From CBIFVZ01 sp966185765 (lineage in GTDB: Bacteria > Pseudomonadota > Gammaproteobacteria > Enterobacterales > Enterobacteriaceae), in contig CBIFVZ010000057.1 in NCBI GenBank assembly GCA_966185765.1, forward strand, positions 1-26,619: a stretch of DNA of 26,619 bases, given 5' to 3'. A program made the translations under genes and the position numbers. The notes under the pieces were generated by a model, which had not been told where the DNA came from, searched no databases, and worked only from the letters and a program-made list of their open reading frames with translations. Each line of letters begins with the position of its first letter. The first letter of the stretch is position 1. Positions 1-7,802 of the stretch are shown piece after piece.

Positions 1-629
1 ACGTACATGATGTAACCCGCGTGCGCGCCGTTCTGGTAATACTTGCGACGAAACAGCGTGGCGGATTCATTCAGCCAGGCTGAATTGAGCGCGCTCAGAT
101 ATTCGGGCATCCCGTAGAGCTCCTGATTGATATCGGGCTCCAGCAAATGGCATACCGAGCCGGGCGCAAACTGGTGCGGGTGTGTGAAGTCAGACACGTA
201 CCAGTAAACACCATCCTCGATGCCACGGCGGGTATATTTTGCCGGTGAGGTTTCCAGCTTCAGGAGCTGGCCGGTGACGCTCATGCGCTTTTCGAGATAG
301 CCGTTGGCAAAGACCAGATAATCGAGCACAAGGCGGCTGAAATCCTGACGTGACAGCAACGGGTGAGGGATGTAGGTACTCGTCAGGATGTTGCGCTTTA
401 CGTAAATCGGAGAGCTGTGGTGCACGGCGGCGCGCAGGCTTTTCGCCAGCCCGGAGAAGTTGACCGGCGGCTCGTACCATTTGCCGTTATTGATGCATTC
501 GACATAGTCGAGGATGTCGCGGCGATCCAGAACGGGTAACGGTTCGCCAAAGGTGAACGCCTCGATTTTCTGCGGTGCGCTGGCGGTCATGTTGGTCTGT
601 TTGGGCTGTTTATTTTGGCGTTTTTTCAT
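1..629 (-). CDS. Q: Phage portal protein (P2 gpQ), 3' end outside window
   Basis: The portal is the dodecameric ring at the capsid vertex through which DNA is pumped and to which the tail connector attaches. The frame reads leftward from ATG at 629-627 without a stop to base 1, giving about 209 codons against roughly 344 residues in P2 gpQ, so about 60 percent is present. After a Lys/Gln-rich start (MKKRQNKQPK) comes the PBSX/P2-type portal N-terminal region, including EAFTFGEPLPVLDRRD and the segment NGKWYEPPVNFSGLAKSLRA. The terminase stop codon (631-633) lies one base upstream of this start, so the two genes are tightly coupled in one leftward operon. Identification is from remembered similarity to P2 Q and from position. 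Confidence 0.93.
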   Translation of the reverse strand, partial: MKKRQNKQPKQTNMTASAPQKIEAFTFGEPLPVLDRRDILDYVECINNGKWYEPPVNFSGLAKSLRAAVHHSSPIYVKRNILTSTYIPHPLLSRQDFSRLVLDYLVFANGYLEKRMSVTGQLLKLETSPAKYTRRGIEDGVYWYVSDFTHPHQFAPGSVCHLLEPDINQELYGMPEYLSALNSAWLNESATLFRRKYYQNGAHAGYIMY

Positions 630-630
630 C

Positions 631-2400
631 TTAGTTAATGTCCAGAATGGAGGTGGAGTGCATACCGCTACCGGCGGAAAGCGGCTCGTTTAACAGCGCG
701 TGCATGGTCGCCCACGCGATATCCGCGTGGCTGGCTTCCTCGCTGCGGCTGGCTTCATAGGTGGCGCTGCGGCCACTGCTGGTCATGGTTTTGCGGATAG
801 CCATAAATGACTGGGTGATGTCGGTCGCCCCGGCGTCATATTCCAGACACCCGCGTCGAATGGTGTCTTTTGCTTTCAGCACCATCGCGGTTTTCATTTC
901 CGGCGTGTAGCGGATGGCGCGCGCCGCCGGGAAGAATGAGCGCACGAGCTGGTAAACACCCTGGCCGATGCCGGTCGCATCGATACCGATATAGTCGACG
1001 GTGTATTTTTCGGTCAGCGCCCGGATGGCCTCGGCCTGTGCGGCAAAGTCCATGCCTTTCCACTGGTGACGCTCAAGAATGCGGAACTTGCCACCGGCAA
1101 CCAGCGGCGGAGCCAGCACCGCACAGCCTGCGCTGTCGCCGGTGTGTGACGGGTCATAACCAATCCACACAGAACGCCAGTTAAACGGACGGTCGGCGAA
1201 TGGCTCGAAGTCCTCCCACTCCTCCATCGCATCGACCATGCAGCGCTGCAGCTCCTCGAACGGGAATACCGACGCTTTATCGTCGACGAACTCACACATA
1301 AACAGGTTACGGAAGTCATCCGCGCTGTTTTCCTGCTTAAGCTGGTCGAGGTTAAACAGGGTGCAGCCCCCGGCGAGCGCGTCCTCAATGGTGACAATCT
1401 GCCGCCACTGGCCGTCACCGCATAACATGCCACCGGCGAGCGCCTGATGACTGATATCGATGTCGACACGTTCGTCGCGGTTACTGCGCCCACGGTTAAA
1501 CAGCTCGCCTGACCAGAACGGGTAAGCACCGTGCGCCAGCGTGGACGGTGTCGAAAAATAGGTGGTACGCAGGTGCGACTGAGAGGCCATGCCCGACGCG
1601 ACTTTTCGCAGCTTCTGGAAATTGGGGATCCAGAAAATTTCATCGACATACAGGTCGCCGTTGTGGCTCTGCGCGGTGTTGGAATTGGTCCCGAGGAAAA
1701 TCAGCTCAGCGCCGTTGTTGCCGATGACAATCGGGTCGCCTGACAGGTCGACGTCGACCAGACGGGCAAAGGCGATGATGTACTTACGGAACACGTAAGC
1801 CTGCGTTTTACTGGCCGACAAAAATATCTGGTTTTGACCGGTTTTAAGGGCGCGCAGGAGCGACTCGCGCGCAAAGTAGAACGTCGCGCCAATCTGGCGG
1901 GATTTCAGGATGTGGCGGATGCGGTGCTCTAATCCCGCTTTATGCCAGCGGAGCTGATAGTCGAACGACTGGTCGAAGAAAATCTCTTCCAGCTTTTCAA
2001 TCGCTTCATCACTGAAGAAATTGCGTTTCGGCTTTTTGCGATCCCCTTTATTACGGCTGGCAATATTGGGGTTTAAATCCACCTCGTTTCCGGTCTGGCC
2101 GTAGCGGTTAATGCGCGCGAGCCGCTCCATCTGGCGCGACAAAAAATCAGCAACTTTGAAGTCATGCGCGGTCAGGTCTGGCTTTGCGTAGAGCTGAATA
2201 AGCCGCGCCTCTATCGTCGATTCCACGCGGTTAATAGGGGCGGTTTCTTCCCATCCATCGCGCTGTTTCCAGCTCTGCACGGTCGGGCGCTTGAGCTGCA
2301 GCATGTCGCAGATTTGCGGCACGGCGAACCCCTGCCAGTACAACAGCCGCGCCTTCCGTCGCGGGTCATTTAACACAGAAAGGTCAGTTGAAATGGTCAT
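631..2400 (-). CDS. P: Terminase large subunit, ATPase/nuclease (P2 gpP)
   Basis: This motor subunit cuts concatemers or circles at cos and pumps DNA into the prohead. ATG at 2400 gives 589 residues (P2 gpP is about 590). A longer frame from TTG at 2430 exists, but the ATG has GAGG six bases upstream and matches the family N-terminus MTIST. Residues 1-60 hold a helix-turn-helix-like region (LYWQGFAVPQICDMLQLKRP). A Walker A-like KSRQIGAT lies near residue 166 and a Walker B strand LYVDE near 250. The C-terminal RNase H-like nuclease shows GYDPS, GIDATGIG and HADIAWA, supplying acidic metal ligands. It sits directly upstream of the portal and diverges from the scaffold gene across a 166-base control region. 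Confidence 0.95.
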   Translation of the reverse strand: MTISTDLSVLNDPRRKARLLYWQGFAVPQICDMLQLKRPTVQSWKQRDGWEETAPINRVESTIEARLIQLYAKPDLTAHDFKVADFLSRQMERLARINRYGQTGNEVDLNPNIASRNKGDRKKPKRNFFSDEAIEKLEEIFFDQSFDYQLRWHKAGLEHRIRHILKSRQIGATFYFARESLLRALKTGQNQIFLSASKTQAYVFRKYIIAFARLVDVDLSGDPIVIGNNGAELIFLGTNSNTAQSHNGDLYVDEIFWIPNFQKLRKVASGMASQSHLRTTYFSTPSTLAHGAYPFWSGELFNRGRSNRDERVDIDISHQALAGGMLCGDGQWRQIVTIEDALAGGCTLFNLDQLKQENSADDFRNLFMCEFVDDKASVFPFEELQRCMVDAMEEWEDFEPFADRPFNWRSVWIGYDPSHTGDSAGCAVLAPPLVAGGKFRILERHQWKGMDFAAQAEAIRALTEKYTVDYIGIDATGIGQGVYQLVRSFFPAARAIRYTPEMKTAMVLKAKDTIRRGCLEYDAGATDITQSFMAIRKTMTSSGRSATYEASRSEEASHADIAWATMHALLNEPLSAGSGMHSTSILDIN

Positions 2401-2566
2401 GCTTGCCTCGTTTTTGGTGTGACGTGGCAAGGCTAAGGAAATAGGGGGGTATTCGCGCTAAGTGACTGTTGTGTCAGATCTAATCAGATCGTAAGCAGTG
2501 GCTGATACGGGTCAGAGTCGGGAAACTAACCCTGCCCCGAAAACCCAACATCAGGACACCTGAACA
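2401..2566. promoter_or_regulatory. Divergent late control region between terminase and scaffold
   Basis: This gene-free stretch separates leftward P/Q from rightward O-N-M-L-X. In P2 it carries the divergent late promoters, both activated by Ogr. A dyad-like element, TGTT at 2467-2470 and ATCA at 2483-2486 with 12 bases between, resembles the hyphenated TGT/ACA dyads reported about 55 bases upstream of P2 late starts, but the match is imperfect. The core also holds a direct repeat of CAGATC at 2475 and 2485. No good sigma70 -35 box is visible, as expected for activator-dependent late promoters. The exact promoter positions are not resolved. Confidence 0.45.
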
Positions 2567-3421
2567 ATGGCAAAGAAAGTTTCTAAATGGTTTCGCATCG
2601 GCGTCGAAGGTGACACCTGCGATGGCCGCGTCATCAGCGCTGATGACATTCAGGAAATGGCCGACACGTTCGACCCGCGCGTCTACGGCTGCCGCATTAA
2701 CCTCGAACATATCCGGGGGTTGATGCCTGACAGTCAGTTTAAACGTTATGGCGATGTGACCGAGCTTAAGGCGGAGATTATCAGCGATGGCTCTGCGCTC
2801 GATGGCAAAAAAGCGCTGTTTGGCAAAATCCAGCCCCTTGACGAGCTCGTCAGCATGGTTAAGGCAGGTCAAAAGGTTTACACCTCAATGGAGATCCGCC
2901 CGAACTTTGCCAACAGTGGCAAGTGCTATTTGGTTGGCCTTGCCGTCACCGATGACCCGGCAAGCCTCGGCACCGAATACCTCGAATTCTGCAGCCGCGC
3001 CATGCAAAACCCGCTCGCCGGTAAAAAAGACCAGCCGGATGACGTTTTTTCTGTGGCCTCACTGGCTGAGCTGGAATTTGAGGACGTTCCCGACACCATG
3101 CTCAACAGCCTGACCGATAAGGTTAGAGCCATTTTTGGCCGTAAGCAGGCCAGCGATGACGCCCGTTTCGCCGATGTGCATGAGGCGGTAACCACCGTTA
3201 CCGAACAGGTGCAAACCAATCTCAACGCCACTGACCAGCGCGTCACCGAGCTGGAAACCGAACTGGCGAAGCTTAAGCAGGACGTGACCAGCAAGGCCGA
3301 TGAAAGCGCGCAGGCGTTTAATGACCTCAAAAACTCCCTCGATAACACCGAAAGCAAGGGCCAGCCGCGCCGCGAGCTTTCAAAAGGCGGCACGGGCGAC
3401 GAGCTGCTGACCAACTGCTGA
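2567..3421 (+). CDS. O: Capsid scaffold and maturation protease (P2 gpO)
   Basis: GpO is an internal scaffold that directs capsid assembly and also cleaves itself, the capsid protein and the portal during maturation. The length of 284 residues equals P2 gpO. The N-terminal serine protease half keeps the triad at the same positions reported for P2: Asp19 (in TCDGR), His48 (in NLEHI) and Ser107 (in YTSME). The C-terminal part, about residues 190-270, is a predicted coiled coil rich in Glu, Lys and Ala (for example TDQRVTELETELAKLKQDV), fitting the scaffolding role. It is the first gene of the rightward capsid operon and is followed by a 55-base gap with a hairpin before the capsid gene. Confidence 0.95.
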   Translation: MAKKVSKWFRIGVEGDTCDGRVISADDIQEMADTFDPRVYGCRINLEHIRGLMPDSQFKRYGDVTELKAEIISDGSALDGKKALFGKIQPLDELVSMVKAGQKVYTSMEIRPNFANSGKCYLVGLAVTDDPASLGTEYLEFCSRAMQNPLAGKKDQPDDVFSVASLAELEFEDVPDTMLNSLTDKVRAIFGRKQASDDARFADVHEAVTTVTEQVQTNLNATDQRVTELETELAKLKQDVTSKADESAQAFNDLKNSLDNTESKGQPRRELSKGGTGDELLTNC

Positions 3422-3427
3422 TAACCC

Positions 3428-3446
3428 GCCGGGCGTGCTGCCCGGC
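3428..3446 (+). other. Intercistronic hairpin between scaffold and capsid genes
   Basis: A perfect 7-bp stem, GCCGGGC and GCCCGGC, closes a five-base loop. There is no run of T after it, so it is unlikely to be an intrinsic terminator. It could stabilise or mark the end of the highly expressed capsid message, but that role is inferred from position only. Confidence 0.4.
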
Positions 3447-3476
3447 CTGATACCTATTACCTGAACAGGAATAACC

Positions 3477-4544
3477 ATGCGTAAAGATACCCGCTTCAAA
3501 TTCAATGCCTACCTGTCCCGCGTCGCGGAGCTGAACGGCGTTTCCACCGATGACGTGGCGAAGAAATTCACCGTCGAGCCGTCGGTCACGCAAACCCTGA
3601 TGACCACGCTGCAGATGTCATCCGCGTTTCTGACCAAAATCAACATCGTGCCGGTCGACGAGCTGAAAGGCGAAAAGGTCGGGGTGGGCGTTAACGGTAC
3701 GATTGCCAGCACTGCCGATACTGCCGGTGATGATGAACGTAAGACCGCTGATTTCACCGCGCTGGAGTCCAATAAATACGAGTGTGCGCAGATTAACTTT
3801 GACTTCCATATCCGCTACAAACAGCTCGACCTGTGGGCGCGATTCCAGGACTTCCAGACTCGTATCCGCGACGCGATTATCAAGCGTCAGTCGCTCGATT
3901 TCATCATGGCCGGTTTCAACGGCATCGAGCGCGCGGCGACGTCCGACCGCAAAAAGAATCCGATGCTGCAGGACGTGGCGACCGGCTGGCTGCAGAAGTA
4001 CCGCAATGAAGCGCCAGCGCGCGTGATGTCAAAAATTACCGACGAGGAAGGGGCGGTAATTTCTGATGTGATCCGCGTGGGTAAAAACGGCGACTATGCG
4101 AACCTCGACGCGCTGGTCATGGATGCCACCGGCAATCTGATTGACGAGATTTATCAGGATGACCCGGAGCTGGTTGTCATCACCGGGCGTAAGCTGATGG
4201 CGGATAAATATTTCCCTATCGTTAATCAGGAGCAGGCAAACTCCGAGTCGCTGGCCGCTGACATCATCATCAGCCAGAAGCGAATCGGCAATCTGCCAGC
4301 CGTGCGCGTGCCGTACTTCCCGGCTAATGCCCTGATGGTGACGCGCCTCGACAACCTGTCTATTTACTTCATGGATGACGCACATCGCCGCGCCATCATC
4401 GAAGAGCCGAAAAAAGACCGCGTCGAAAACTACGAGTCAATGAATATCGACTACGTGGTCGAGGCTTACGCCGCCGGATGCCTGATTGAAAACATCACGC
4501 TCGGTGACTTCACCGCACCTGCAGCACCGGAAAGCGGAGAGTAA
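3477..4544 (+). CDS. N: Major capsid protein (P2 gpN)
   Basis: This HK97-fold shell protein forms the icosahedral head. It has 355 residues (P2 gpN 357) and opens with the family N-terminus MRKDTRFKFNAYLSRVAELNG. P2 gpN is trimmed after residue 31 by gpO. The matching site here is KKF-TVEPSV with Phe31 and Thr32, so trimming is expected to be conserved. Other recognisable stretches are QSLDFIMAGFNG, PMLQDVATGWLQKYRNEAPA and VENYESMNIDYVVE. An AGGA ribosome site precedes the ATG. The small terminase gene starts four bases after the stop. Confidence 0.96.
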   Translation: MRKDTRFKFNAYLSRVAELNGVSTDDVAKKFTVEPSVTQTLMTTLQMSSAFLTKINIVPVDELKGEKVGVGVNGTIASTADTAGDDERKTADFTALESNKYECAQINFDFHIRYKQLDLWARFQDFQTRIRDAIIKRQSLDFIMAGFNGIERAATSDRKKNPMLQDVATGWLQKYRNEAPARVMSKITDEEGAVISDVIRVGKNGDYANLDALVMDATGNLIDEIYQDDPELVVITGRKLMADKYFPIVNQEQANSESLAADIIISQKRIGNLPAVRVPYFPANALMVTRLDNLSIYFMDDAHRRAIIEEPKKDRVENYESMNIDYVVEAYAAGCLIENITLGDFTAPAAPESGE

Positions 4545-4547
4545 GCC

Positions 4548-5303
4548 ATGACGAGTCCCGCAGCGCGTCACATGATGCGGGTCTCGGCCTCTGAAACTGC
4601 GCAGCGGGCTGCAGTCCCGCTGCGCAATGCAACTGCCTATGAGCAGATGCTCGTTAAGCTGGCCGCAGACAACCGCACGCTAAAACAAATCAGTTCAAAA
4701 GAGCGTAAAGCCGCGAAAAAACGCGAGCTGCTGCCGTTCTATCTGCCGTGGGTGGCTGGCGTCCTCGACAGTGGTAAAGGGGCGCAGGATGACATCGTCA
4801 TGACGGTCATGCTGTGGCGTCTCGATGCTGACGATATCGCCGGGGCGCTGGAGATAGCCCGTTACGCCATGACCTACGGCCTCACCATGCCGGTCGGTCG
4901 CCGTCCGACGCCGTGCCTGCTGGCCGAAGAGGTCACGCTCGCCGCGCAGCGCCTGCTCGCTGCAAAACAGCCGGTCGAACTGGCGAACCTGCTCGACACC
5001 ATCGCGCTGACGGAGCGCGCGGATATGCCCGATATCGTGCGTGCGAAGCTGCACAAAATCACCGGCTACGTGCTGCGTGATGCGAAGCAACTGCCCGAGG
5101 CACTGGCGCACCTGCAGCGTGCGATCCAGTTAGAAAGCACTATCGGGGTGAAAAAGGATATCGAGCAGTTAGAGCGTCAGCTCAGGCCAAAACCTGAACC
5201 CGCCCCGAAAACCCAAAAGACTAAACCGCGCACGCGCAAACCTGCCGCTAAACCGGCGGCACGGCGCGGGCGTCCACCAAAGGCGGCAAAAGCCGCAGGT
5301 TAA
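4548..5303 (+). CDS. M: Terminase small subunit (P2 gpM)
   Basis: This DNA-recognition subunit of the packaging complex has 251 residues against 247 in P2 gpM. It starts MTSPAARHMMRVSA. The central part has the family signature KKRELLPFYLPWVAGVL and AQDDIVMTVMLWRLD, which is mostly helical. The last 45 residues are Pro/Lys/Arg/Ala-rich and end with RRGRPPK, an AT-hook-like minor-groove motif that could add DNA contacts. It is coupled to the upstream capsid gene (three-base gap) and followed by a 99-base gap before L in which no gene is seen. Confidence 0.93.
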   Translation: MTSPAARHMMRVSASETAQRAAVPLRNATAYEQMLVKLAADNRTLKQISSKERKAAKKRELLPFYLPWVAGVLDSGKGAQDDIVMTVMLWRLDADDIAGALEIARYAMTYGLTMPVGRRPTPCLLAEEVTLAAQRLLAAKQPVELANLLDTIALTERADMPDIVRAKLHKITGYVLRDAKQLPEALAHLQRAIQLESTIGVKKDIEQLERQLRPKPEPAPKTQKTKPRTRKPAAKPAARRGRPPKAAKAAG

Positions 5304-5402
5304 CCGAGCGCTCCCCGAGCCGGGCGGCACGCCGTTCAATGCGGGTATTCCTTACCCTGACTGCGAACGGCGTCCACCGCCCACCTATTACCCGAGGTTG
5401 TC

Positions 5403-5909
5403 ATGACGACGCTGATTATTGAGCCAAAACAAGAGCCGCAGGATGTGCCGGGCGTGGTGATACCGCCACCGGGCGTGAGCGAGCCGGTAATCAAAAACAC
5501 CCCGTTTTTTCCTGACGTGGATCCGAAGCGCGTGCGGGAGGAAATGCGGTTAGAACAGACCGTTTCCCCCGTGCGCCTGCGCCGGGCGATTAAGACCGCC
5601 ATCGCGGAGACGAATGCGGAGCTGGGCGAATGGCGCGAGCGTCAGCTCGAAGCCGGTCACGCCACGCTGGCGGATGTCCCGACCGACCAGCTCGACGGCG
5701 AGAGCGTGCGCGTTTTCCACTATTTCAACGCCGTGTGTGCCATGACGACCGCCACGCTCTATGAGCGCTTTCGCGGCGTGGATGCGACCGCCAAAGGCGA
5801 CAAAAAGGCCGACAGTATCGACAGCACTATCGATGAGATGTGGCGGGATATGCGCTGGTCAGTGGCGCGTATCCAGGACAAAGCGCGCTGTATTGTGGGG
5901 CAAATCTGA
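5403..5909 (+). CDS. L: Head completion/stabilisation protein (P2 gpL)
   Basis: GpL binds the portal vertex after packaging to stop DNA leaking and to prepare the head for tail joining. It has 168 residues (P2 gpL 169). Recognised by its place between M and X and by the stretches LRRAIKTAIAETNAELGEW and FHYFNAVCAMTTATLYERFRG. The stop overlaps the start of X by one base (TGATG), showing translational coupling. Confidence 0.9.
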   Translation: MTTLIIEPKQEPQDVPGVVIPPPGVSEPVIKNTPFFPDVDPKRVREEMRLEQTVSPVRLRRAIKTAIAETNAELGEWRERQLEAGHATLADVPTDQLDGESVRVFHYFNAVCAMTTATLYERFRGVDATAKGDKKADSIDSTIDEMWRDMRWSVARIQDKARCIVGQI

Positions 5910-6112
5910 TGAAAGCGTATGCGCTGCAGGGCGACACCCTCGACGCGATTTGTGCCCGGTATTACGGGCGCACCGAGGGGGTAGTCGAAGCCGTCTTAGA
6001 AGCGAATCCCGGTCTGTCCGAGCTCGGCGTCATTCTGCCGCACGGCACGGCAATTGAGCTGCCCGAGATCGAGAGCGCGGCCAGAACCGAAACGGTGAAT
6101 CTATGGGACTGA
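5909..6112 (+). CDS. X: Tail protein X, LysM-like (P2 gpX)
   Basis: This 67-residue protein equals P2 gpX in length. The ATG at 5909 overlaps the L stop. It is a compact LysM-like domain (QGDTLDAICARYYGRT then a helix and ILPHGTAIELPE), the type of small module found in tail-terminus and baseplate hub proteins. P2 gpX is essential for tail formation. The frame was chosen over a longer one starting upstream inside L because the start overlap and family length fit. Confidence 0.9.
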   Translation: MKAYALQGDTLDAICARYYGRTEGVVEAVLEANPGLSELGVILPHGTAIELPEIESAARTETVNLWD

Positions 6113-6114
6113 GC

Positions 6115-6324
6115 ATGGAAAAAATCACCACGTTTATCGCCTACTGGCTGGCCGTGGGGCTGGCATATGTCGGGGCAATGTCACCCGAAAAGATGGCGCT
6201 TTACGTGGGCGGTGGATGCGCCATTTTTACCGCGCTGACGAACTACTGGTTTAAGCGCAAGACGTACCTCTATCTGACATCGCTCGGACTCGATAAAGGG
6301 GCTATTCGTGAAATCAATCGTTAA
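6115..6324 (+). CDS. Y: Holin (P2 gpY position)
   Basis: The holin makes the timed membrane lesion that starts lysis. From ATG 6115 it is 69 residues with two hydrophobic segments: about residues 5-22 (TFIAYWLAVGLAYVGAM) and 27-45 (MALYVGGGCAIFTALTNYW), followed by a basic tail. This is a class II layout like phage 21 or HP1 holins, smaller than the three-segment, 93-residue P2 gpY, so the gene appears replaced by a non-homologous holin. A second in-frame ATG four codons upstream (6103) would give 73 residues. The later one has the better ribosome site (GGGA). The end overlaps the endolysin start by 17 bases. Confidence 0.85.
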   Translation: MEKITTFIAYWLAVGLAYVGAMSPEKMALYVGGGCAIFTALTNYWFKRKTYLYLTSLGLDKGAIREINR

Positions 6325-6817
6325 AAAATGCAGTGTGGCCGCCGTGCTGGCGCTGGCAGCACTGGTGCCTGACTTTCGTCTGCTTAACACCTCGCCCGAG
6401 GGGCTGGCGCTGATTGCCGACCTCGAAGGTTGTCGCCTGACGCCTTACCAGTGCAGCGCGGGAGTGTGGACGTCGGGCATCGGCCACACTGCAGGCGTCG
6501 TCCCGAAAGGGGACATCACCGAGAGTCAGGCGGCGGCGAACCTTGTCGCGGATGTGATGAACGTCGAGAAACGTCTGGCCGTATGCGCGCCGGTGGAAAT
6601 GCCGCAACAGGTTTACGATGCGCTGGTCAGCTTCTCATTCAACGTGGGAACCGGCGCGGCCTGCCGCTCAACGCTGGTCTCGTACATCAAGCGTCATCAA
6701 TGGTGGCAGGCGTGCGACCAGCTCACCCGCTGGGTTTACGTGAATGGCGAAGTTAACAAAGGGCTGGAAAACCGCCGCGCGCGTGAGCGTGCCTACTGCA
6801 TCAGGGGTATTCAATGA
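6308..6817 (+). CDS. K: SAR endolysin, GH24 lysozyme (P2 gpK position)
   Basis: This 169-residue muramidase cuts the glycan backbone of the cell wall. It starts at GTG 6308 with AAGGGG upstream, overlapping Y. Residues 8-20 form a short, weakly hydrophobic N-terminal segment after KKCSV, typical of a signal-anchor-release domain that is exported without a holin and activated on release. The GH24 catalytic triad is Glu40-x8-Cys49-x5-Thr55, with Cys in place of the T4 Asp. Glu40, Cys42 and Cys49 have the same spacing as Glu42, Cys44 and Cys51 of P1 Lyz, and Cys8 lies in the SAR segment. Disulfide isomerisation control as in P1 Lyz is therefore likely. The stop overlaps the lysB start (ATGA). 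Confidence 0.92.
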   Translation: MKSIVKKCSVAAVLALAALVPDFRLLNTSPEGLALIADLEGCRLTPYQCSAGVWTSGIGHTAGVVPKGDITESQAAANLVADVMNVEKRLAVCAPVEMPQQVYDALVSFSFNVGTGAACRSTLVSYIKRHQWWQACDQLTRWVYVNGEVNKGLENRRARERAYCIRGIQ

Positions 6818-7239
6818 AAGTGATGTTGTTTTTACTGGCCGCGCTGATGGCGGTTGTGCTCTGGCAGCGCCATGAAAACGGCAACCTGATGCGCTCCTTT
6901 GAACGGGCAAACAAGGTGGCAGTTGAACAGAAAAATGTGATCGGGATGCTGAAAAATCAGCTTTCCGTTTCGCAGGGAATTGCCAGGAAAAACGAAACCG
7001 CGCAGGTCACTTTACGCGGTGAGTTAATCGCCGCCGGTGCAATGGCCGTGCGACGGGAAGAAACCATTACAAGGCTGATAAATGAGAATGAAACGTTACG
7101 CCGCTGGTATAGCGACAAGCTGCCTGATGTTGTGCGCAGGCTGCACACCCGCGCCGGTTGCGCCTCCGCCGGTCATTGTTTACAGCGCCTGCCCGAAGGT
7201 GAGTTATTGCCCGATGCCGAAAAGCGATCCGGTCGTTAA
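6814..7239 (+). CDS. lysB: Inner-membrane spanin subunit LysB (Rz-like)
   Basis: The i-spanin fuses inner and outer membranes in the last lysis step. It has 141 residues, with one N-terminal membrane segment (MLFLLAALMAVVLW, residues 4-17) and a long charged periplasmic helix/coiled-coil region to about residue 100 (for example RSFERANKVAVEQKNV and ETITRLINENETLRRWY). The ATG overlaps the endolysin stop. The out-of-frame outer-membrane partner lysC begins inside this gene, the usual embedded spanin arrangement of P2. Confidence 0.9.
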   Translation: MKVMLFLLAALMAVVLWQRHENGNLMRSFERANKVAVEQKNVIGMLKNQLSVSQGIARKNETAQVTLRGELIAAGAMAVRREETITRLINENETLRRWYSDKLPDVVRRLHTRAGCASAGHCLQRLPEGELLPDAEKRSGR

Positions 7240-7372
7240 TGGCGACCTGAGTGCAGATATCCGCAGGCTTGAGCACGCGCTCGCCGCCTGCGCGCTGCAG
7301 ATTGAAACCGTCAAAGACTGTCAGGATAAACTCGATGAAGAAAGCAATCAGCCTGCGCAAGGCGTTAACTGA
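7082..7372 (+). CDS. lysC: Outer-membrane spanin lipoprotein LysC (Rz1-like)
   Basis: This 96-residue frame starts inside lysB in the +1 frame and runs past its end, as P2 lysC does. Residues 1-21 look like a lipoprotein signal (basic MRMKRY, hydrophobic core, LCAGC). The lipobox is imperfect because Cys, not Leu/Val, stands at -3. The mature part begins Pro-rich (TPAPVAPPPVIVYSACP), a hallmark of Rz1 proteins. An alternative start is ATG 7088. It overlaps the R start by 38 bases. Confidence 0.85.
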   Translation: MRMKRYAAGIATSCLMLCAGCTPAPVAPPPVIVYSACPKVSYCPMPKSDPVVNGDLSADIRRLEHALAACALQIETVKDCQDKLDEESNQPAQGVN

Positions 7373-7802
7373 CGCTGTCCCGCAGTTAAAAACAAACCCC
7401 GAAATGATGCGCATCTTTGCCGATGAGGGGAATATCGATGCGCGGCTCGCGGCCTCGCTGTCCCACGAGAAAATTTACACCCTGAATGTGATCGTGTGTG
7501 ACTTTGTGGGCGACCCCGATTTGATATTCGTGCCGGTGGCCGCATGGCTGCGTGAGAATCAGCCGGATATCTGCACGCTCGATGACGACCGCAAAAAGGG
7601 CTACCGTTTCCAGATGGATTTAAACGACGAGGACAGTGTCGATATCAGCATCAGTCTGCAGCTCACCGAGCGCACCCTCATCAAAGAGGAAAACGGCGCG
7701 CTGCATGTCAGCTATGCCCCTGAGCCTCCGCTGCCTGAGCCGGTCACCCGGCCAAAGGAGCTCTATATCAACGGCGAACTGGTGAGCAAATGGGATGAGT
7801 GA
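7335..7802 (+). CDS. R: Tail completion protein (P2 gpR)
   Basis: ATG 7335 gives 155 residues, the same as P2 gpR, with AGGA about eight bases upstream; a longer in-frame start at 7251 would lie deep in lysC and is not used. Recognised by MKKAISLRKALTDAVP and LKTNPEMMRIFADEGNI, and by position. GpR and gpS act at the head-proximal end of the tail. It overlaps lysC upstream and S downstream (eight bases). Confidence 0.9.
   Translation: MKKAISLRKALTDAVPQLKTNPEMMRIFADEGNIDARLAASLSHEKIYTLNVIVCDFVGDPDLIFVPVAAWLRENQPDICTLDDDRKKGYRFQMDLNDEDSVDISISLQLTERTLIKEENGALHVSYAPEPPLPEPVTRPKELYINGELVSKWDE

Noticed and set aside
1014..1649. 211-codon leftward frame overlapping terminase
   Set aside because: Same strand but a different frame from P. 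Its composition is Arg/Ser/Thr-rich with no recognisable motif, while the P frame is conserved.
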